Shown here: positions 34,850-44,958 of the stretch, piece after piece
Layout: every line of letters starts with the position of its first letter
Numbering within the stretch: the stretch's first letter is position 1
NCBI RefSeq assembly: GCF_900107255.1
Contig: NZ_FNPH01000005.1
Coordinates: 62,001 to 126,000, forward strand
Length of the DNA stretch: 64,000 bases
DNA from: Micromonospora pattaloongensis
GTDB lineage: Bacteria > Actinomycetota > Actinomycetes > Mycobacteriales > Micromonosporaceae
Reading direction: 5' to 3'
Made by a program: the position numbers and the translations under genes
Notes under the pieces: model-generated
Told to the model about the DNA's origin: nothing
The model's input: the letters and a program-made list of their open reading frames with translations, nothing else
The model's database searches: none

Positions 34850-36205
34850 TCAGGGGCGCTCGATGTGGGCGCCGAGCGCAGCAAGCTTCGCCTCGAAGTC
34901 CTCGTAGCCGCGGTTGATCAGATCCACGCCGTAGACCCGCGACGTGCCCTCCGCGGCGAGCGCGGCGATCAGGTGGCTGAACCCGGCCCGCAGGTCGGGG
35001 ATGACCAGGTCGGCCGCGTGCAGCTTGCTCGGTCCGGCGATCACCGCGGAGTGCTTGAAGTTGCGCCGGCCGAAGCGGCACGGGGTGCCGCCGAGGCAGT
35101 CTCGGTAGACCTGGATGGTCGCGCCCATCGAGTTGAGCGCGTCGGTGTAGCCGAGCCGCTGCTCGTACACCGTCTCGTGCACGATCGACAGCCCGCGCGC
35201 CTGGGTCAACGCGACCACCAGCGGCTGCTGCCAGTCGGTCATGAAACCCGGGTGCACGTCGGTCTCCAGCGCCACCGCCCGCAGCTCCCCGCCGGGGTGC
35301 CAGAAGCGGATGCCGCCCTCCTGACCGGCGGAGCCGGCGCGCGGCGCGCGCGCGTCCGTGACCTCGTACGCCCCGCCGACCGAGCGGAACACGTTGAGGA
35401 AGGTCATCATGTCGACCTGCTCCGCGCCGAGCACCTCGATCTCGCCGCCGGTCGCCAGGGCGGCGGCCGCCCAGCTCGCCGCCTCGATCCGGTCGGGGAT
35501 GGGCCGGTGCGAGTAGCCGCCGAGCCGGGTCACGCCCTGGATCTCGATCACCCGGTCGGTGTGCACCTTGATGATCGCGCCCATCTTCTGCAGCACGCAG
35601 ATGAGGTCGATGATCTCCGGCTCCACGGCCGCGTTGCGCAGCTCGGTCACGCCCTCCGCCATCACGGCGGTGAGCAGCACCTGTTCGGTCGCCCCGACGC
35701 TCGGGTAGGGGAGGGAGAACTTGGTGCCGTGCAGCCCGTTCGGTGCGGTCAGATGCAGCCCTTCCGGGCGCTTCTCCACGACCGCGCCGAACTCGCGCAG
35801 CGCCTGCATGTGGAAGTCGATCGGCCGCGGCCCGATGTGGCAGCCGCCCAGGTCGGGGATGAAGGCGTGGCCGAGGCGGTGCAGCAGCGGGCCGCAGAAC
35901 AGGATCGGGATGCGGCTCGACCCGGCGTGCACATTGATCTCGTCGGTGGAGGCGCGCTCGACGTTGGCCGGGTCGAAGACGAGCTCCCCGTCCTCGTCGC
36001 CGTCGCTGACCTTGACGCCGTGCAGCTCCAGCAGCCCGCGCACCACCTCGACGTCCCGGATGCGCGGCACGTCGTACAGCCGGCTCGGTTCGTCGCCGAG
36101 CAGCGCCGCGACCATGGCCTTGGAGACCAGGTTCTTGGCGCCGCGCACGCGGATCTGCCCGCGCAGCGGCGTGTTGCCGTGCACGATCAGGACGTCGTCG
36201 GTCAA
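34850..36205 (-). CDS. murA: UDP-N-acetylglucosamine 1-carboxyvinyltransferase
   Basis: Catalyses the first committed step of peptidoglycan synthesis, enolpyruvyl transfer from PEP to UDP-GlcNAc. The inside-out alpha/beta barrel motifs RGAKNLVSKAMVAALL and LGGCHIGPRPIDFH are present. The catalytic Cys is C122, so the enzyme should be fosfomycin-sensitive, unlike mycobacterial MurA, which has Asp there. The TTG at 36205 is preferred because GGAGG lies five bases upstream and the product starts near the family N-terminus; an ATG at 36253 is the alternative. A TATGCT -10-like box is at 36285-36290. Some genomes carry a second MurA, so paralogy is possible. Confidence 0.92.
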   Translation of the reverse strand: MTDDVLIVHGNTPLRGQIRVRGAKNLVSKAMVAALLGDEPSRLYDVPRIRDVEVVRGLLELHGVKVSDGDEDGELVFDPANVERASTDEINVHAGSSRIPILFCGPLLHRLGHAFIPDLGGCHIGPRPIDFHMQALREFGAVVEKRPEGLHLTAPNGLHGTKFSLPYPSVGATEQVLLTAVMAEGVTELRNAAVEPEIIDLICVLQKMGAIIKVHTDRVIEIQGVTRLGGYSHRPIPDRIEAASWAAAALATGGEIEVLGAEQVDMMTFLNVFRSVGGAYEVTDARAPRAGSAGQEGGIRFWHPGGELRAVALETDVHPGFMTDWQQPLVVALTQARGLSIVHETVYEQRLGYTDALNSMGATIQVYRDCLGGTPCRFGRRNFKHSAVIAGPSKLHAADLVIPDLRAGFSHLIAALAAEGTSRVYGVDLINRGYEDFEAKLAALGAHIERP

Positions 36206-36392
36206 CGCAACCTCCAGCGCATCGATGCTGCTGTTCTGAAATCCGGCGGCCATGATCTACTTTGCCCGGATTGGTGCCCGTGGGAGCATAGCGCTCCGTG
36301 ACGGTGAAAGGGCGACACCGCCGCCTGGCTTGGCATTAATCGGGGAAGTGGCGCAATTTTCCCTACTGACGGTTACCGCCGGTTACCGAGGG

Positions 36393-37571
36393 TCACGGCA
36401 GGGCGAGCATCTGGTCCAGCGCCGTCCGGGCGTGCTCCGCGGTGGCCGGGTCGACCGTGATCTGGTTGGGCACCCGACCCGCGACCAACTCCTCGAGCGC
36501 CCACACCAGGTGCGGCAGGTCGATGCGGTTCATCGTGGAGCAGTAGCAGACCGCGCGGTCCAGGAACATGATCTGCTTGTCGGGGTTGGCGTTCGCCAGC
36601 CGGCGCACCAGGTTCAGCTCCGTGCCGATCGCCCACGCCGAACCGGCCGGGGCCGCCTCGATGGTCTTGATGATGTACTCCGTCGACCCGACCTGGTCGG
36701 CGGCGGTGACCACCTCGTGCCGGCACTCCGGGTGCACCAGCACGTTCACCCCGGGCACCCGCTCGCGCACCTCGTCAACGCTGTCCAGGGTGAACCGGCC
36801 GTGCACCGAGCAGTGTCCCCGCCACAGGATCATCCGCGCGTCGCGCAGCTGCTCCGGCGTCAGGCCCCCGCCCGGCTTGTGCGGGTCGTAGAGCACGCAG
36901 TCGGCCAGGTCGAAGCCCATCTCCAGCACCGCGGTGTTGCGGCCCAGGTGCTGGTCGGGCAGGAACAGCACCCGCTCGCCCCGCTCGAACGCCCAGGTCA
37001 ACGCCCGCTCGGCGTTCGAGGAGGTGCAGACGACGCCGCCGTTGCGCCCCACGAAGCCCTTGATGTCCGCCGAGGAGTTCATGTAAGTCACCGGCACCGT
37101 GCCGGCCGCCACGCCGAGCTCCGCCAGCGTCTCCCACGCCGTCTCCACCTGCGACAGCACCGCCATGTCCGCCATCGAGCAGCCGGCCGCCAGGTCCGGC
37201 AGGATCACCTTCTGGGCGTCGCTCGTGAGGATGTCCGCGCTCTCGGCCATGAAGTGCACGCCGCAGAAGACGATGTACTCGGCGTCGGGCCGCGCCGCGG
37301 CCTCCCGGGCCAGCTTGAACGAGTCGCCGGTCACGTCCGCGAACTGGATCACCTCGTCGCGCTGGTAGTGGTGGCCCAGCACGAACACCTTCTCGCCCAG
37401 CGCGGCCTTCGCCGCCGTCGCCCGCGCCACCAGATCCGGGTCGCTCGGGGCCGGCAGCTCGCCGGGACACTCCACGCCACGCTCGGTGGCCGGGTCGCTG
37501 CCGCGTCCGAGCAGCAGCAGGGCGGTCGCGGTGCTGGAGGGCTCAACCCAGGTCGAAGTCACGTCCAACAT
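36393..37571 (-). CDS. nadA: Quinolinate synthase A
   Basis: A [4Fe-4S] enzyme of 392 residues condensing iminoaspartate with dihydroxyacetone phosphate to quinolinate, the first pyridine intermediate of NAD synthesis. Family motifs are GHHYQRDEVIQFADVTGDS, VFCGVHFMAESADIL, CTSSNAERALTWAF and DRAVCYCSTMNRIDLPHLVW, which together hold the cluster cysteines. ATG 37571 is chosen; a longer start would overlap the divergent glycerate kinase promoter. nadB and nadC are not adjacent here. nadE, the last step, lies elsewhere in the window. Confidence 0.95.
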   Translation of the reverse strand: MLDVTSTWVEPSSTATALLLLGRGSDPATERGVECPGELPAPSDPDLVARATAAKAALGEKVFVLGHHYQRDEVIQFADVTGDSFKLAREAAARPDAEYIVFCGVHFMAESADILTSDAQKVILPDLAAGCSMADMAVLSQVETAWETLAELGVAAGTVPVTYMNSSADIKGFVGRNGGVVCTSSNAERALTWAFERGERVLFLPDQHLGRNTAVLEMGFDLADCVLYDPHKPGGGLTPEQLRDARMILWRGHCSVHGRFTLDSVDEVRERVPGVNVLVHPECRHEVVTAADQVGSTEYIIKTIEAAPAGSAWAIGTELNLVRRLANANPDKQIMFLDRAVCYCSTMNRIDLPHLVWALEELVAGRVPNQITVDPATAEHARTALDQMLALP

Positions 37572-37630
37572 CGTCCCATAGCGCGGATGGCGTGCGGCCG
37601 GCAGCGATGTGGCCTGCCACACTGCCGGAC

Positions 37631-38752
37631 ATGCGCGTATTGATCTGTCCGGACAAGTTCGCCGGCACCCTCTCCGCGCCCGAGGTCGCCGCCGCGGTCG
37701 CCGAGGGCTGGCACGAACGCGCCCCGGCCGACGAGACGCTGCTGCGCCCCCTCGCGGACGGCGGACCCGGATTTGTCGAGGTGCTGGCCACGGCGCTGGC
37801 CGGCCGGCGGCTGCCGGTCGCGACCGTCGACCCGCTGGGCCGCCCGGCCGCCGGGGAGGTGCTGCTGGTGGACGACACGGCGTACGTCGAGAGCGCCCAG
37901 GCGTGCGGCCTGCACCTGTTGGCCGGCGGCGAGCGTGACCCTAAACACACGACCTCGTACGGGCTAGGGCTGCTGCTGCTCGCCGCCGTCGAGGCCGGCG
38001 CGCGGCGGGTCGTCATCGGGCTCGGCGGGTCCGGCACCAACGACGCCGGCGCGGGGATGCTCGCCGCGCTCGGCGCCGTGGTGCTCGACGAGACCGGCGG
38101 GGCCCTGCCGTACGGCGGCGCCGCGCTCGCCGCCGTCGCCGCGTTGGACGGCGCGCCCCGGCTGCGTGGGGTCGAGCTCGTCGCCGCCACCGACGTGGAC
38201 AACCCGTTGACCGGCCTGCACGGGGCCTCGAACGTCTACGGGCCGCAGAAGGGCGCGACCCGGGAGGACGTGCTGCTGCTGGACGCGGCGCTCGAGCGCT
38301 TCGCCGGTGTGCTCGAACGGGATCTGCCGGGCTGCCCGCCCGGACTGGCCGCGGTGCCCGGCGCCGGCGCCGCCGGTGGGCTCGGCGCGGCGATCCTCGC
38401 CCTCGGCGGGCGGTGCGAATCGGGAATCGCGCTGGTCACCCGCCTGATCGGTCTCGACGCCGCGCTCGACGAGGTGGACCTGGTGATCACGGGCGAGGGC
38501 TCGTTCGACCATCAGTCACTGCGGGGCAAGGTGGTGGCCGGGGTCGCGGGGGCGGCGCGGGACCGGGGGTTGCCGTGCGTGGTCGTGGCGGGGCGGGTCA
38601 GCACGGGGCGGCGCGAGGCCGCCGCGGCGGGCGTGACCGACGCGTACGCGTTGGTCGAGCACTTCGGCGGCGACGTGGAGCGGGCGATGGCCGAGCCGGC
38701 GGCCGGGCTGCGGGAGATCGCCGCGCGCCTCGCCGGCCAGTGGAGCCGGTGA
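37631..38752 (+). CDS. glxK: Glycerate kinase
   Basis: A 373-residue GlxK/GarK-family kinase that phosphorylates D-glycerate to 2- or 3-phosphoglycerate. The N-terminus RVLICPDKFAGTLSAPEVA, the central VIGLGGSGTNDAGAGMLAALG and TGEGSFDHQSLRGKVVAGVA are hallmarks of the family. The ATG at 37631 is preceded by CACACT at -10-like spacing, possibly leaderless. Divergent from nadA. In mycobacteria the homologue (Rv2205c) likewise lies between the cob genes and erpA. Confidence 0.93.
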   Translation: MRVLICPDKFAGTLSAPEVAAAVAEGWHERAPADETLLRPLADGGPGFVEVLATALAGRRLPVATVDPLGRPAAGEVLLVDDTAYVESAQACGLHLLAGGERDPKHTTSYGLGLLLLAAVEAGARRVVIGLGGSGTNDAGAGMLAALGAVVLDETGGALPYGGAALAAVAALDGAPRLRGVELVAATDVDNPLTGLHGASNVYGPQKGATREDVLLLDAALERFAGVLERDLPGCPPGLAAVPGAGAAGGLGAAILALGGRCESGIALVTRLIGLDAALDEVDLVITGEGSFDHQSLRGKVVAGVAGAARDRGLPCVVVAGRVSTGRREAAAAGVTDAYALVEHFGGDVERAMAEPAAGLREIAARLAGQWSR

Positions 38753-38879
38753 GCGGGTCGCCCGCCGTGAGCTGCACCTCACCGCAGTAAAATTCGAACC
38801 CGGATTGGGAATGAGCGGCCAGCCGGTTAGCGTTGGCCAGTACGGACTAGACCGCCACCGGCGCAGGGAGACCTTCATC

Positions 38880-39248
38880 GTGACCACTTCAGCGCAGCCC
38901 GAGTCGACCGAGGCCACGGCCCCGACCAGCGTCGTCCTCACCGACGTCGCGGCGCAGAAGGTTAAGGCCCTGATCGAGCAGGAGGGCCGCGACGACCTGC
39001 GGCTCCGCGTCGCCGTGCAGCCGGGTGGCTGCTCCGGCCTCCGCTACCAGCTCTTCTTCGACGAGCGTTCGCTCGACGGCGACATCGTGACCGACTACGA
39101 CGGCGTCGAGGTCGTCGTGGACCGGATGAGCGCCCCCTACCTGGCCGGGGCCACCATCGACTTCGCCGACCGCATCGACGCTCAGGGCTTCACCATCGAC
39201 AACCCCAACGCGCAGAACTCCTGCGCGTGCGGTGACTCGTTCCACTGA
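38880..39248 (+). CDS. erpA: A-type iron-sulfur cluster insertion protein
   Basis: A 122-residue HesB/IscA-like carrier that delivers Fe-S clusters to apoproteins. The three cluster cysteines are in GGCSGLRYQLFF and the C-terminal NSCACGDSFH (CxC). A flexible Ala/Thr-rich leader precedes the domain. The GTG at 38880 is chosen because GGGAG lies upstream. Likely clients in this window are LipA, NadA and the Rieske protein QcrA. Adenosine kinase follows on the same strand after a hairpin. Confidence 0.93.
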   Translation: MTTSAQPESTEATAPTSVVLTDVAAQKVKALIEQEGRDDLRLRVAVQPGGCSGLRYQLFFDERSLDGDIVTDYDGVEVVVDRMSAPYLAGATIDFADRIDAQGFTIDNPNAQNSCACGDSFH

Positions 39249-39264
39249 GCCGGACAACCGCTTG

Positions 39265-39341
39265 ACGGGGCCGCCGAATGCGGCGCCGCCGATCCGCCGC
39301 GCCACGCGGCCCGCGATCGGCGCGCGCCGCGGCGGCCCCGT
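39265..39341 (+). terminator. Terminator-like structure after erpA
   Basis: An outer stem of 11 perfect pairs (ACGGGGCCGCC, 39265-39275, with 39331-39341) encloses 55 bases that can themselves fold. A short T-run follows. It separates erpA from the adenosine kinase gene. Confidence 0.55.
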
Positions 39342-39364
39342 TTCGCTGTTCCGGCGCCCGGTAG

Positions 39365-40381
<1,017 letters not shown>

Positions 40382-40401
40382 CGCCGCGGCCCGCCGCCGG
40401 G

Positions 40402-40626
40402 TCAGCGCTCGCGGCGGACGTCGTACGAGGTCGGGGAGACGCGGCCGACGAACTCCTGGCCGCGCATCCGGCACCACGCCGGGATGTCCACCGCCGCGGC
40501 CGGGTCGTCGGCGAGCACCCGCAGCACCGCCCCGACCGGCAACTCGGGCAGGCGGCGGGCGAGCGCGATCACCGGCAGCGGGCACCGCTGCCCCAGGCAG
40601 TCCAGCACCTCTGTGGGTCCGGTCAC
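40402..40626 (-). CDS. TusA-family sulfur carrier
   Basis: A 74-residue protein with the sulfurtransferase motif C15-P-L-P in DCLGQRCPLPV, the persulfide-carrying cysteine. Two further residues typical of SirA/TusA, in LADDPAAAVDIPAWC, follow. Its GTG overlaps the stop of the upstream cysteine desulfurase by four bases (GTGA), so the desulfurase and carrier are made together and form a sulfur relay. The final acceptor (tRNA thiolation, molybdopterin or other) is not encoded next to it. Confidence 0.9.
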   Translation of the reverse strand: MTGPTEVLDCLGQRCPLPVIALARRLPELPVGAVLRVLADDPAAAVDIPAWCRMRGQEFVGRVSPTSYDVRRER

Positions 40627-41774
40627 AGCCCCGCCGCCCCCGCCTCGGCGCGCAGGTCCGCGACGACCTGCGGCAGCTCGGCCAGGAACCGGTCGACCTC
40701 CGCCTCCGTCGTGTCGCGGTGCAGCGACACCCGCACGTTGCCGTGCGAGAGCACCCCCATCGCCTCCAGGACGTGGCTGGGGCGCAGCGTGGAGGCGGTG
40801 CAGGACGAGCCGGACGACACCGCGAAGCCCCGCCGGTCCAGGGCGTGCAGCAGCGCCTCACCGTCGACGTACAGGCACGAGAACGTCACCAGGTGGGGGA
40901 GGCGGTCCGTGGGATGGCCGACCACCTCCACGTCCGGCACGGTCGCGGCCACGGTCGTCCGGACGCGGTCGACCAGCGCCCGGAGCCGGGTCGCCTCGGC
41001 GGCCGCGTCGGCGGTCACGGCCCGCAGCGCCGCGGCGGCCGCGACCACCGCCGGCAGGTCGAGCACCCCGGGGGTACGCCCGGACTCGCGCTCGTCCGCC
41101 GGGTACGGCGACTCCCACCGGGTGCCCTTGCGCACCACCAGCACGCCGACGCCCGGCGGCCCGCCCCATTTGTGCGCGCTCGCCGACAGCAGCGACCAGC
41201 CCTCCGGCACCGGCGTCCGACCCACCGACTGGGCGGCGTCGACGTAGAGCGGCACCCCCGCGGCCGCGCACGCCTCGGCCGCCGCCGCGACCGGCTGCAC
41301 CGTGCCCACCTCGTGGCTGGCGCTGATCAGGGCGGCCAGCCCGACGCCCGGCGCCGCGACCGCGGCGGCCCAGGCGTCCGGGTCGAGCCGGCCGAGGCGG
41401 TCGACCGGCACGGAGGCGGCGGCACCCCCGGCGGCCACGTGCCGCTGCGCGGCGTGCAGCACCGCGGAGTGCTCGATCGCGGAGTGCACGAACGTCCGCC
41501 CGGCGCGGTGCCGCCCCGCCAGTCCGCCCAGCACCGCCGCGTGCGCCGCGGCGGTGCCGCTCGCGGTGAAGGAGAGCTCGTCCGGGCGTACCCCGAGAAT
41601 GTCGGCGGTGACCGCCCGCGCCGCGTCGAGCAGCTGGCGGGCCCGGCGGGCCTGCGTGTAGAGCCGGTTCGGGTCGGCCCAGCCGTCCTCGAGGGCGGCG
41701 AGCAACGCCTGCCGCGCCACCGGGTGCAGCGGCGCGGCGGTGGCCGCGTCGAAGTAGGCGCCTGTCACGGTCAC
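40623..41774 (-). CDS. Cysteine desulfurase (class V aminotransferase fold)
   Basis: A 383-residue PLP enzyme that abstracts sulfur from cysteine. The cofactor lysine is K202 in SAHKWGGPPGVG, and the persulfide-forming Cys is C325 in SSGSSCTAS. YFDAATAAPLHP replaces the usual YLDNAATTPVDP, a divergent NifS/IscS-like N-terminus. The start at GTG 41774 follows TACCGT by six bases (leaderless). A TusA-like gene is coupled downstream, and no iscU/sufU lies nearby, so a role in sulfur relay for thiolation rather than general Fe-S assembly is suggested. It sits where mycobacteria have asnB between adoK and ctaC. Confidence 0.9.
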   Translation of the reverse strand: MTVTGAYFDAATAAPLHPVARQALLAALEDGWADPNRLYTQARRARQLLDAARAVTADILGVRPDELSFTASGTAAAHAAVLGGLAGRHRAGRTFVHSAIEHSAVLHAAQRHVAAGGAAASVPVDRLGRLDPDAWAAAVAAPGVGLAALISASHEVGTVQPVAAAAEACAAAGVPLYVDAAQSVGRTPVPEGWSLLSASAHKWGGPPGVGVLVVRKGTRWESPYPADERESGRTPGVLDLPAVVAAAAALRAVTADAAAEATRLRALVDRVRTTVAATVPDVEVVGHPTDRLPHLVTFSCLYVDGEALLHALDRRGFAVSSGSSCTASTLRPSHVLEAMGVLSHGNVRVSLHRDTTEAEVDRFLAELPQVVADLRAEAGAAGL

Positions 41775-41780
41775 AAATGA

Positions 41781-41786
41781 ACGGTA
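41781..41786 (-). promoter_or_regulatory. Leaderless -10 box of the cysteine desulfurase
   Basis: Minus-strand TACCGT six bases before the GTG at 41774. Confidence 0.55.
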
Positions 41787-41943
41787 TCGCGCGGGCGATC
41801 GAGCATGATCAGACCAGGGTTGACACGCCGACCCCAAGGCGGTCCGGTGCTGCATGGTCGAGTAATCTGCGACCGTCGGTGACGCCTTTGCCGCCGGTGC
41901 ACACGAAACAGACACCAGCGGCGCTGCAGGGAGGCAGGACCAG

Positions 41944-42879
41944 GTGGTCGCAAGGGGTTCGGAAGTACGGCCCACAGCCCGTCGGCACAGCCAGCGCAGC
42001 CGTGCCGGGCGGCTGGCCGGGCTCGGTGTCAGTGGAGCGGTGCTGCTGACCCTGCTCGCGGGATGCGATGTGGGCAGGACGTTCCACGGCTTCGGTTGGC
42101 CGCAGCACGGCATCACGGAGCAGTCCGAGAAGATGTACGACCTGTGGATCGCGTCGACGATCGCGGCGCTCGCGGTCGGCGTCTTCGTGTGGGGTTTGAT
42201 CTTCTGGTGCATCATCCGGTACCGGCGGCGCGGCGACACGCTGCCCGTGCAGACCCGGTTCAACATGCCGATGGAGTTCCTCTACACCATCACGCCGATC
42301 CTGATCATCTCCGTGCTCTTCTACTACACGGCGGTCGTTCAGAACGGCGTCGACAAGCTCAGCAAGAACCCGGACGTCAACGTCGAGGTCGTCGCGTTCA
42401 AGTGGAACTGGCAGTTCAACTACCGGGACGGCAAGGGCCCGGAGGCGAACACCGTGGCCTCGACGCTCGGGACCACCGACCTGATCCCGGTTCTGGTCGT
42501 GCCGACCGGCAAGACGATCCGGTTCGAGCAGATCAGCCGCGACGTCATCCACTCGTTCTGGGTGCCGGAGCTGCTGTTCAAGCGGGACGTGTTCCCCGGC
42601 AAGACCCGCAACGTGTTCGAGGTGACCGTCACCAGCCCCGGTAGCTACGTCGGACGCTGCGCCGAGCTCTGCGGCACGTACCACTCGATGATGAACTTCG
42701 AGCTGCGGGCGGTGACGCCGGACAAGTTCGACCAGTTCCTCGCCGCGAAGCGGGCTGGCAAGTCGACGCAGGACGCGCTGATCGCGATCGGGCAGTCGCC
42801 GACGGCGACCACCACCGACCCGTTCCAGACCAAGCGGGACCTGCAGAACTTCAACAACACCACCGGCACCGGAAGGTGA
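41944..42879 (+). CDS. ctaC: Cytochrome c oxidase subunit II (lipoprotein)
   Basis: A 311-residue subunit of the aa3 oxidase that carries the CuA centre receiving electrons. The signal peptide ends in the lipobox LLAGC (C41), so it is probably lipid-anchored. Two membrane helices follow (about residues 62-85 and 105-125). The CuA ligands are in CAELCGTYHSMM: C239, E241, C243, H247 and M250. GGGAGG is nine bases before the GTG. ctaF follows after 7 bases. The catalytic subunit ctaD is outside this window, as in mycobacteria. Confidence 0.96.
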   Translation: MVARGSEVRPTARRHSQRSRAGRLAGLGVSGAVLLTLLAGCDVGRTFHGFGWPQHGITEQSEKMYDLWIASTIAALAVGVFVWGLIFWCIIRYRRRGDTLPVQTRFNMPMEFLYTITPILIISVLFYYTAVVQNGVDKLSKNPDVNVEVVAFKWNWQFNYRDGKGPEANTVASTLGTTDLIPVLVVPTGKTIRFEQISRDVIHSFWVPELLFKRDVFPGKTRNVFEVTVTSPGSYVGRCAELCGTYHSMMNFELRAVTPDKFDQFLAAKRAGKSTQDALIAIGQSPTATTTDPFQTKRDLQNFNNTTGTGR

Positions 42880-42886
42880 GGACGGC

Positions 42887-43312
42887 ATGAAGACTGAATG
42901 GCGGCTGTTCGCTATCGTCGCGGCCTTCCTGCTGCTGATCGCCATCGTCTACTCGGTGTGGAATGAGATCTTCTTCCACCACTACGACTGGGTGGGCACC
43001 GTCGCGCTGCTGCTGTCGTGCCTGCTCTGCACGATGCTGGCCGGCTTCTTCTGGTTCGTTTCGCGCCGCATCGACCCGCGGCCGGAGGACCGGGCGGACG
43101 CCGAGATCGCGGAGGGGGCCGGTGAGATCGGTTTCTTCAGCCCGGGCAGCTACTGGCCGTTCGGCATCGCGCTCTCCGCGACGATCGCCGGGCTGGGGCT
43201 CGCGTTCTGGCAGTTCTGGCTGATCGGTGTCGGGCTGGCCCTGACCACGGTGGCCTCGGCCGCGATGCTCTTCGAGTACTACTCCGGCACCCGCCGCACC
43301 GCGGAGCACTGA
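42887..43312 (+). CDS. ctaF: Cytochrome c oxidase subunit 4 (actinobacterial)
   Basis: A 141-residue membrane subunit specific to actinobacterial aa3 oxidases. Four hydrophobic helices are visible, in two pairs (LFAIVAAFLLLIAIVYSVWN, VALLLSCLLCTMLAGFFWFVS, then two near residues 87-130). SRRIDPRPEDRADAEI is the conserved cytoplasmic loop. It follows ctaC with 7 bases between and ends in a strong terminator, so ctaCF is a two-gene operon. It is part of the bcc-aa3 supercomplex with the qcrCAB products encoded 3.5 kb downstream. Confidence 0.93.
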   Translation: MKTEWRLFAIVAAFLLLIAIVYSVWNEIFFHHYDWVGTVALLLSCLLCTMLAGFFWFVSRRIDPRPEDRADAEIAEGAGEIGFFSPGSYWPFGIALSATIAGLGLAFWQFWLIGVGLALTTVASAAMLFEYYSGTRRTAEH

Positions 43313-43329
43313 CCCGCACGACGCGCTTC

Positions 43330-43370
43330 AAGCCCGCCGATCACGGACCTCGTCCCTGATCGGCGGGCTT
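43330..43370 (+). terminator. Intrinsic terminator after ctaF
   Basis: A perfect 14-bp stem, AAGCCCGCCGATCA (43330-43343) with 43357-43370, ends in a TTTT run. This is the most classical terminator in the window. The convergent trpD ends about 60 bases further on. Confidence 0.85.
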
Positions 43371-43433
43371 TTCCGTGATCGGCGGCGGCGTGTCGCGGTG
43401 CCGTTCCCGGCCGGAGCGTCCCGCTGGAGCGGC

Positions 43434-44492
43434 TTACTCGGCGGCCTTGGCCTCGCGGGCCAACGCCACCCAGCGCTCCAGCAGCCGCGCCGCCGCGCCC
43501 GAGTCGATCGCCTCGGCCGCCCGCGTCATGCCGGCCCGGATCGTGCCGACCACGTCACCGCCGAGTCCGCCGTGCGCGGCGAGCGCGGCACCGGCGTTGA
43601 CCAGCACCGCGTCCCGGACCGGTCCGGTCTCGCCGGCCAAGAGCCGCCGGGCCACGTCCGCGTTGAACGCCGCGTCGCCGCCGCGCAGGTCGCCCGGCTT
43701 CGAGCTCGGCACGCCGAGCTCCGCGGCGTCAACCAGCTCCTCGCGGACGGTGCCGTCGTGCACGACCCAGAGCCGCGTCGGCGCCGCCGTGCTGAACTCG
43801 TCGAGCCCGTCCTCGCCGCGCATCACCAGCACCGAGTCGCCGCGGTCGGCGAAGACCCGGGCCATCACCGGCGCCATCCGGGTGTCGAAGCAGCCGATCG
43901 CCCCGGCGCGCGGGCGGGCCGGGTTGGTGAGCGGCCCGAGGAAGTTGAAGAACGTCGGCGTGCCGAGCTCGCGTCGCGGCACGGCCGCGTGCCGCATGCC
44001 GGGGTGGTAGCGGGCCGCGAAGCAGAACCCGATCCCGACCTCCTCGACGCAGCGCGCCACGCCCGCGGGCCCGAGGTCGAGGGGGACGCCGAGGAACTCC
44101 AGCAGGTCGGCGGCGCCGCATGACGAGGAGGCGGCCCGGTTGCCGTGCTTGGCGACCCGTACGCCGGCGCCGGCGAGCACGATCGCGGTCATCGTGGAGA
44201 TGTTGACCGTGTGGGCCCGGTCGCCGCCGGTGCCGACCACGTCGACCACGTCGGCGCGGAGCGCGTCGGGCAGTCCGACCGGGACCGCGCTGGTCAGCAT
44301 CGCCTCGACCAGACCGGCGAGCTCGCCGGGCGTCTCGCCCTTGGCGCGCAACGCCACCGCGAAGCCGGCGATCTGTACCGGCGTGGCCGAGCCCGACATG
44401 ATCTCGCTCATCGCCCACGCGGTGTCGGCGGTGGAGAGCTCCTCCCCGCGCAGCAGCGCGGCGAGCAGGTTCGGCCAGGTCCGTTCGCCCAT
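43434..44492 (-). CDS. trpD: Anthranilate phosphoribosyltransferase
   Basis: Second step of tryptophan synthesis, transferring phosphoribose from PRPP to anthranilate. The 352-residue length is normal. The PRPP-binding loop [16 protein letters not shown] and the [18 protein letters not shown] motif are clear, with [11 protein letters not shown] in the C-terminal domain. GGGAGG precedes the ATG at 44492. No other trp gene is adjacent, and in mycobacteria trpD likewise stands alone next to ctaE. Confidence 0.95.
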   Translation of the reverse strand: MGERTWPNLLAALLRGEELSTADTAWAMSEIMSGSATPVQIAGFAVALRAKGETPGELAGLVEAMLTSAVPVGLPDALRADVVDVVGTGGDRAHTVNISTMTAIVLAGAGVRVAKHGNRAASSSCGAADLLEFLGVPLDLGPAGVARCVEEVGIGFCFAARYHPGMRHAAVPRRELGTPTFFNFLGPLTNPARPRAGAIGCFDTRMAPVMARVFADRGDSVLVMRGEDGLDEFSTAAPTRLWVVHDGTVREELVDAAELGVPSSKPGDLRGGDAAFNADVARRLLAGETGPVRDAVLVNAGAALAAHGGLGGDVVGTIRAGMTRAAEAIDSGAAARLLERWVALAREAKAAE

Positions 44493-44553
44493 GGTGGGCC
44501 TCCCGAGGGGCGGTAGTGCGTGTGCGAGGGCCCCCGTCGATCTGCCGCGCCGG

Positions 44554-44958
44554 CTACGCTGCCGGCACCGCCCCACCGGCACGCAGCAGGCCGGCGACGG
44601 TCTGACCGGTGGTCACCGGGTCGAGGGGGTGCATGAGGGTGGCGTCGACGTGGGCGTACGCGGCGAGCCAGCGGTCGGCGGCCCGGGCGATGACCACGCA
44701 GGTCGGCGGCGCGTCGTCGCGGTCGTCCTTGATCTGCCGTGCGATGCCGATGCCCCCGGCGGGGCTGGCCTCACCGTCGAGCAGCATCAGGTCGACCTCG
44801 TACTCGTCGACGAGCCGCACGCACTGGCCGTAGTCGGACGCCTCGACGAACTCGACCGTGAGGTCGTGCGCCGGTCGGGTGCCGACGGCGAGCCGCATCC
44901 GGTCGCGGACCTGCGGGTCGTCGCTGTAGAGCAGGACGGTGTAAACACGATCGGTCAT
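44554..44958 (-). CDS. Stand-alone receiver-like protein (atypical)
   Basis: A 134-residue single-domain protein of the CheY-like receiver fold. The acidic pair is S-D-D (residues 12-14), and the phospho-acceptor position is D60 in [13 protein letters not shown]. The conserved Lys near the end of the domain, normally in a K-P dipeptide, is replaced by His in ATLMHPLDP. The conserved Thr/Ser position falls in VVIARA, where it is also changed. No output domain or adjacent kinase is present. It may therefore work without phosphorylation as a protein-interaction module. It sits between trpD and ctaG. Confidence 0.75.
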   Translation of the reverse strand: MTDRVYTVLLYSDDPQVRDRMRLAVGTRPAHDLTVEFVEASDYGQCVRLVDEYEVDLMLLDGEASPAGGIGIARQIKDDRDDAPPTCVVIARAADRWLAAYAHVDATLMHPLDPVTTGQTVAGLLRAGGAVPAA

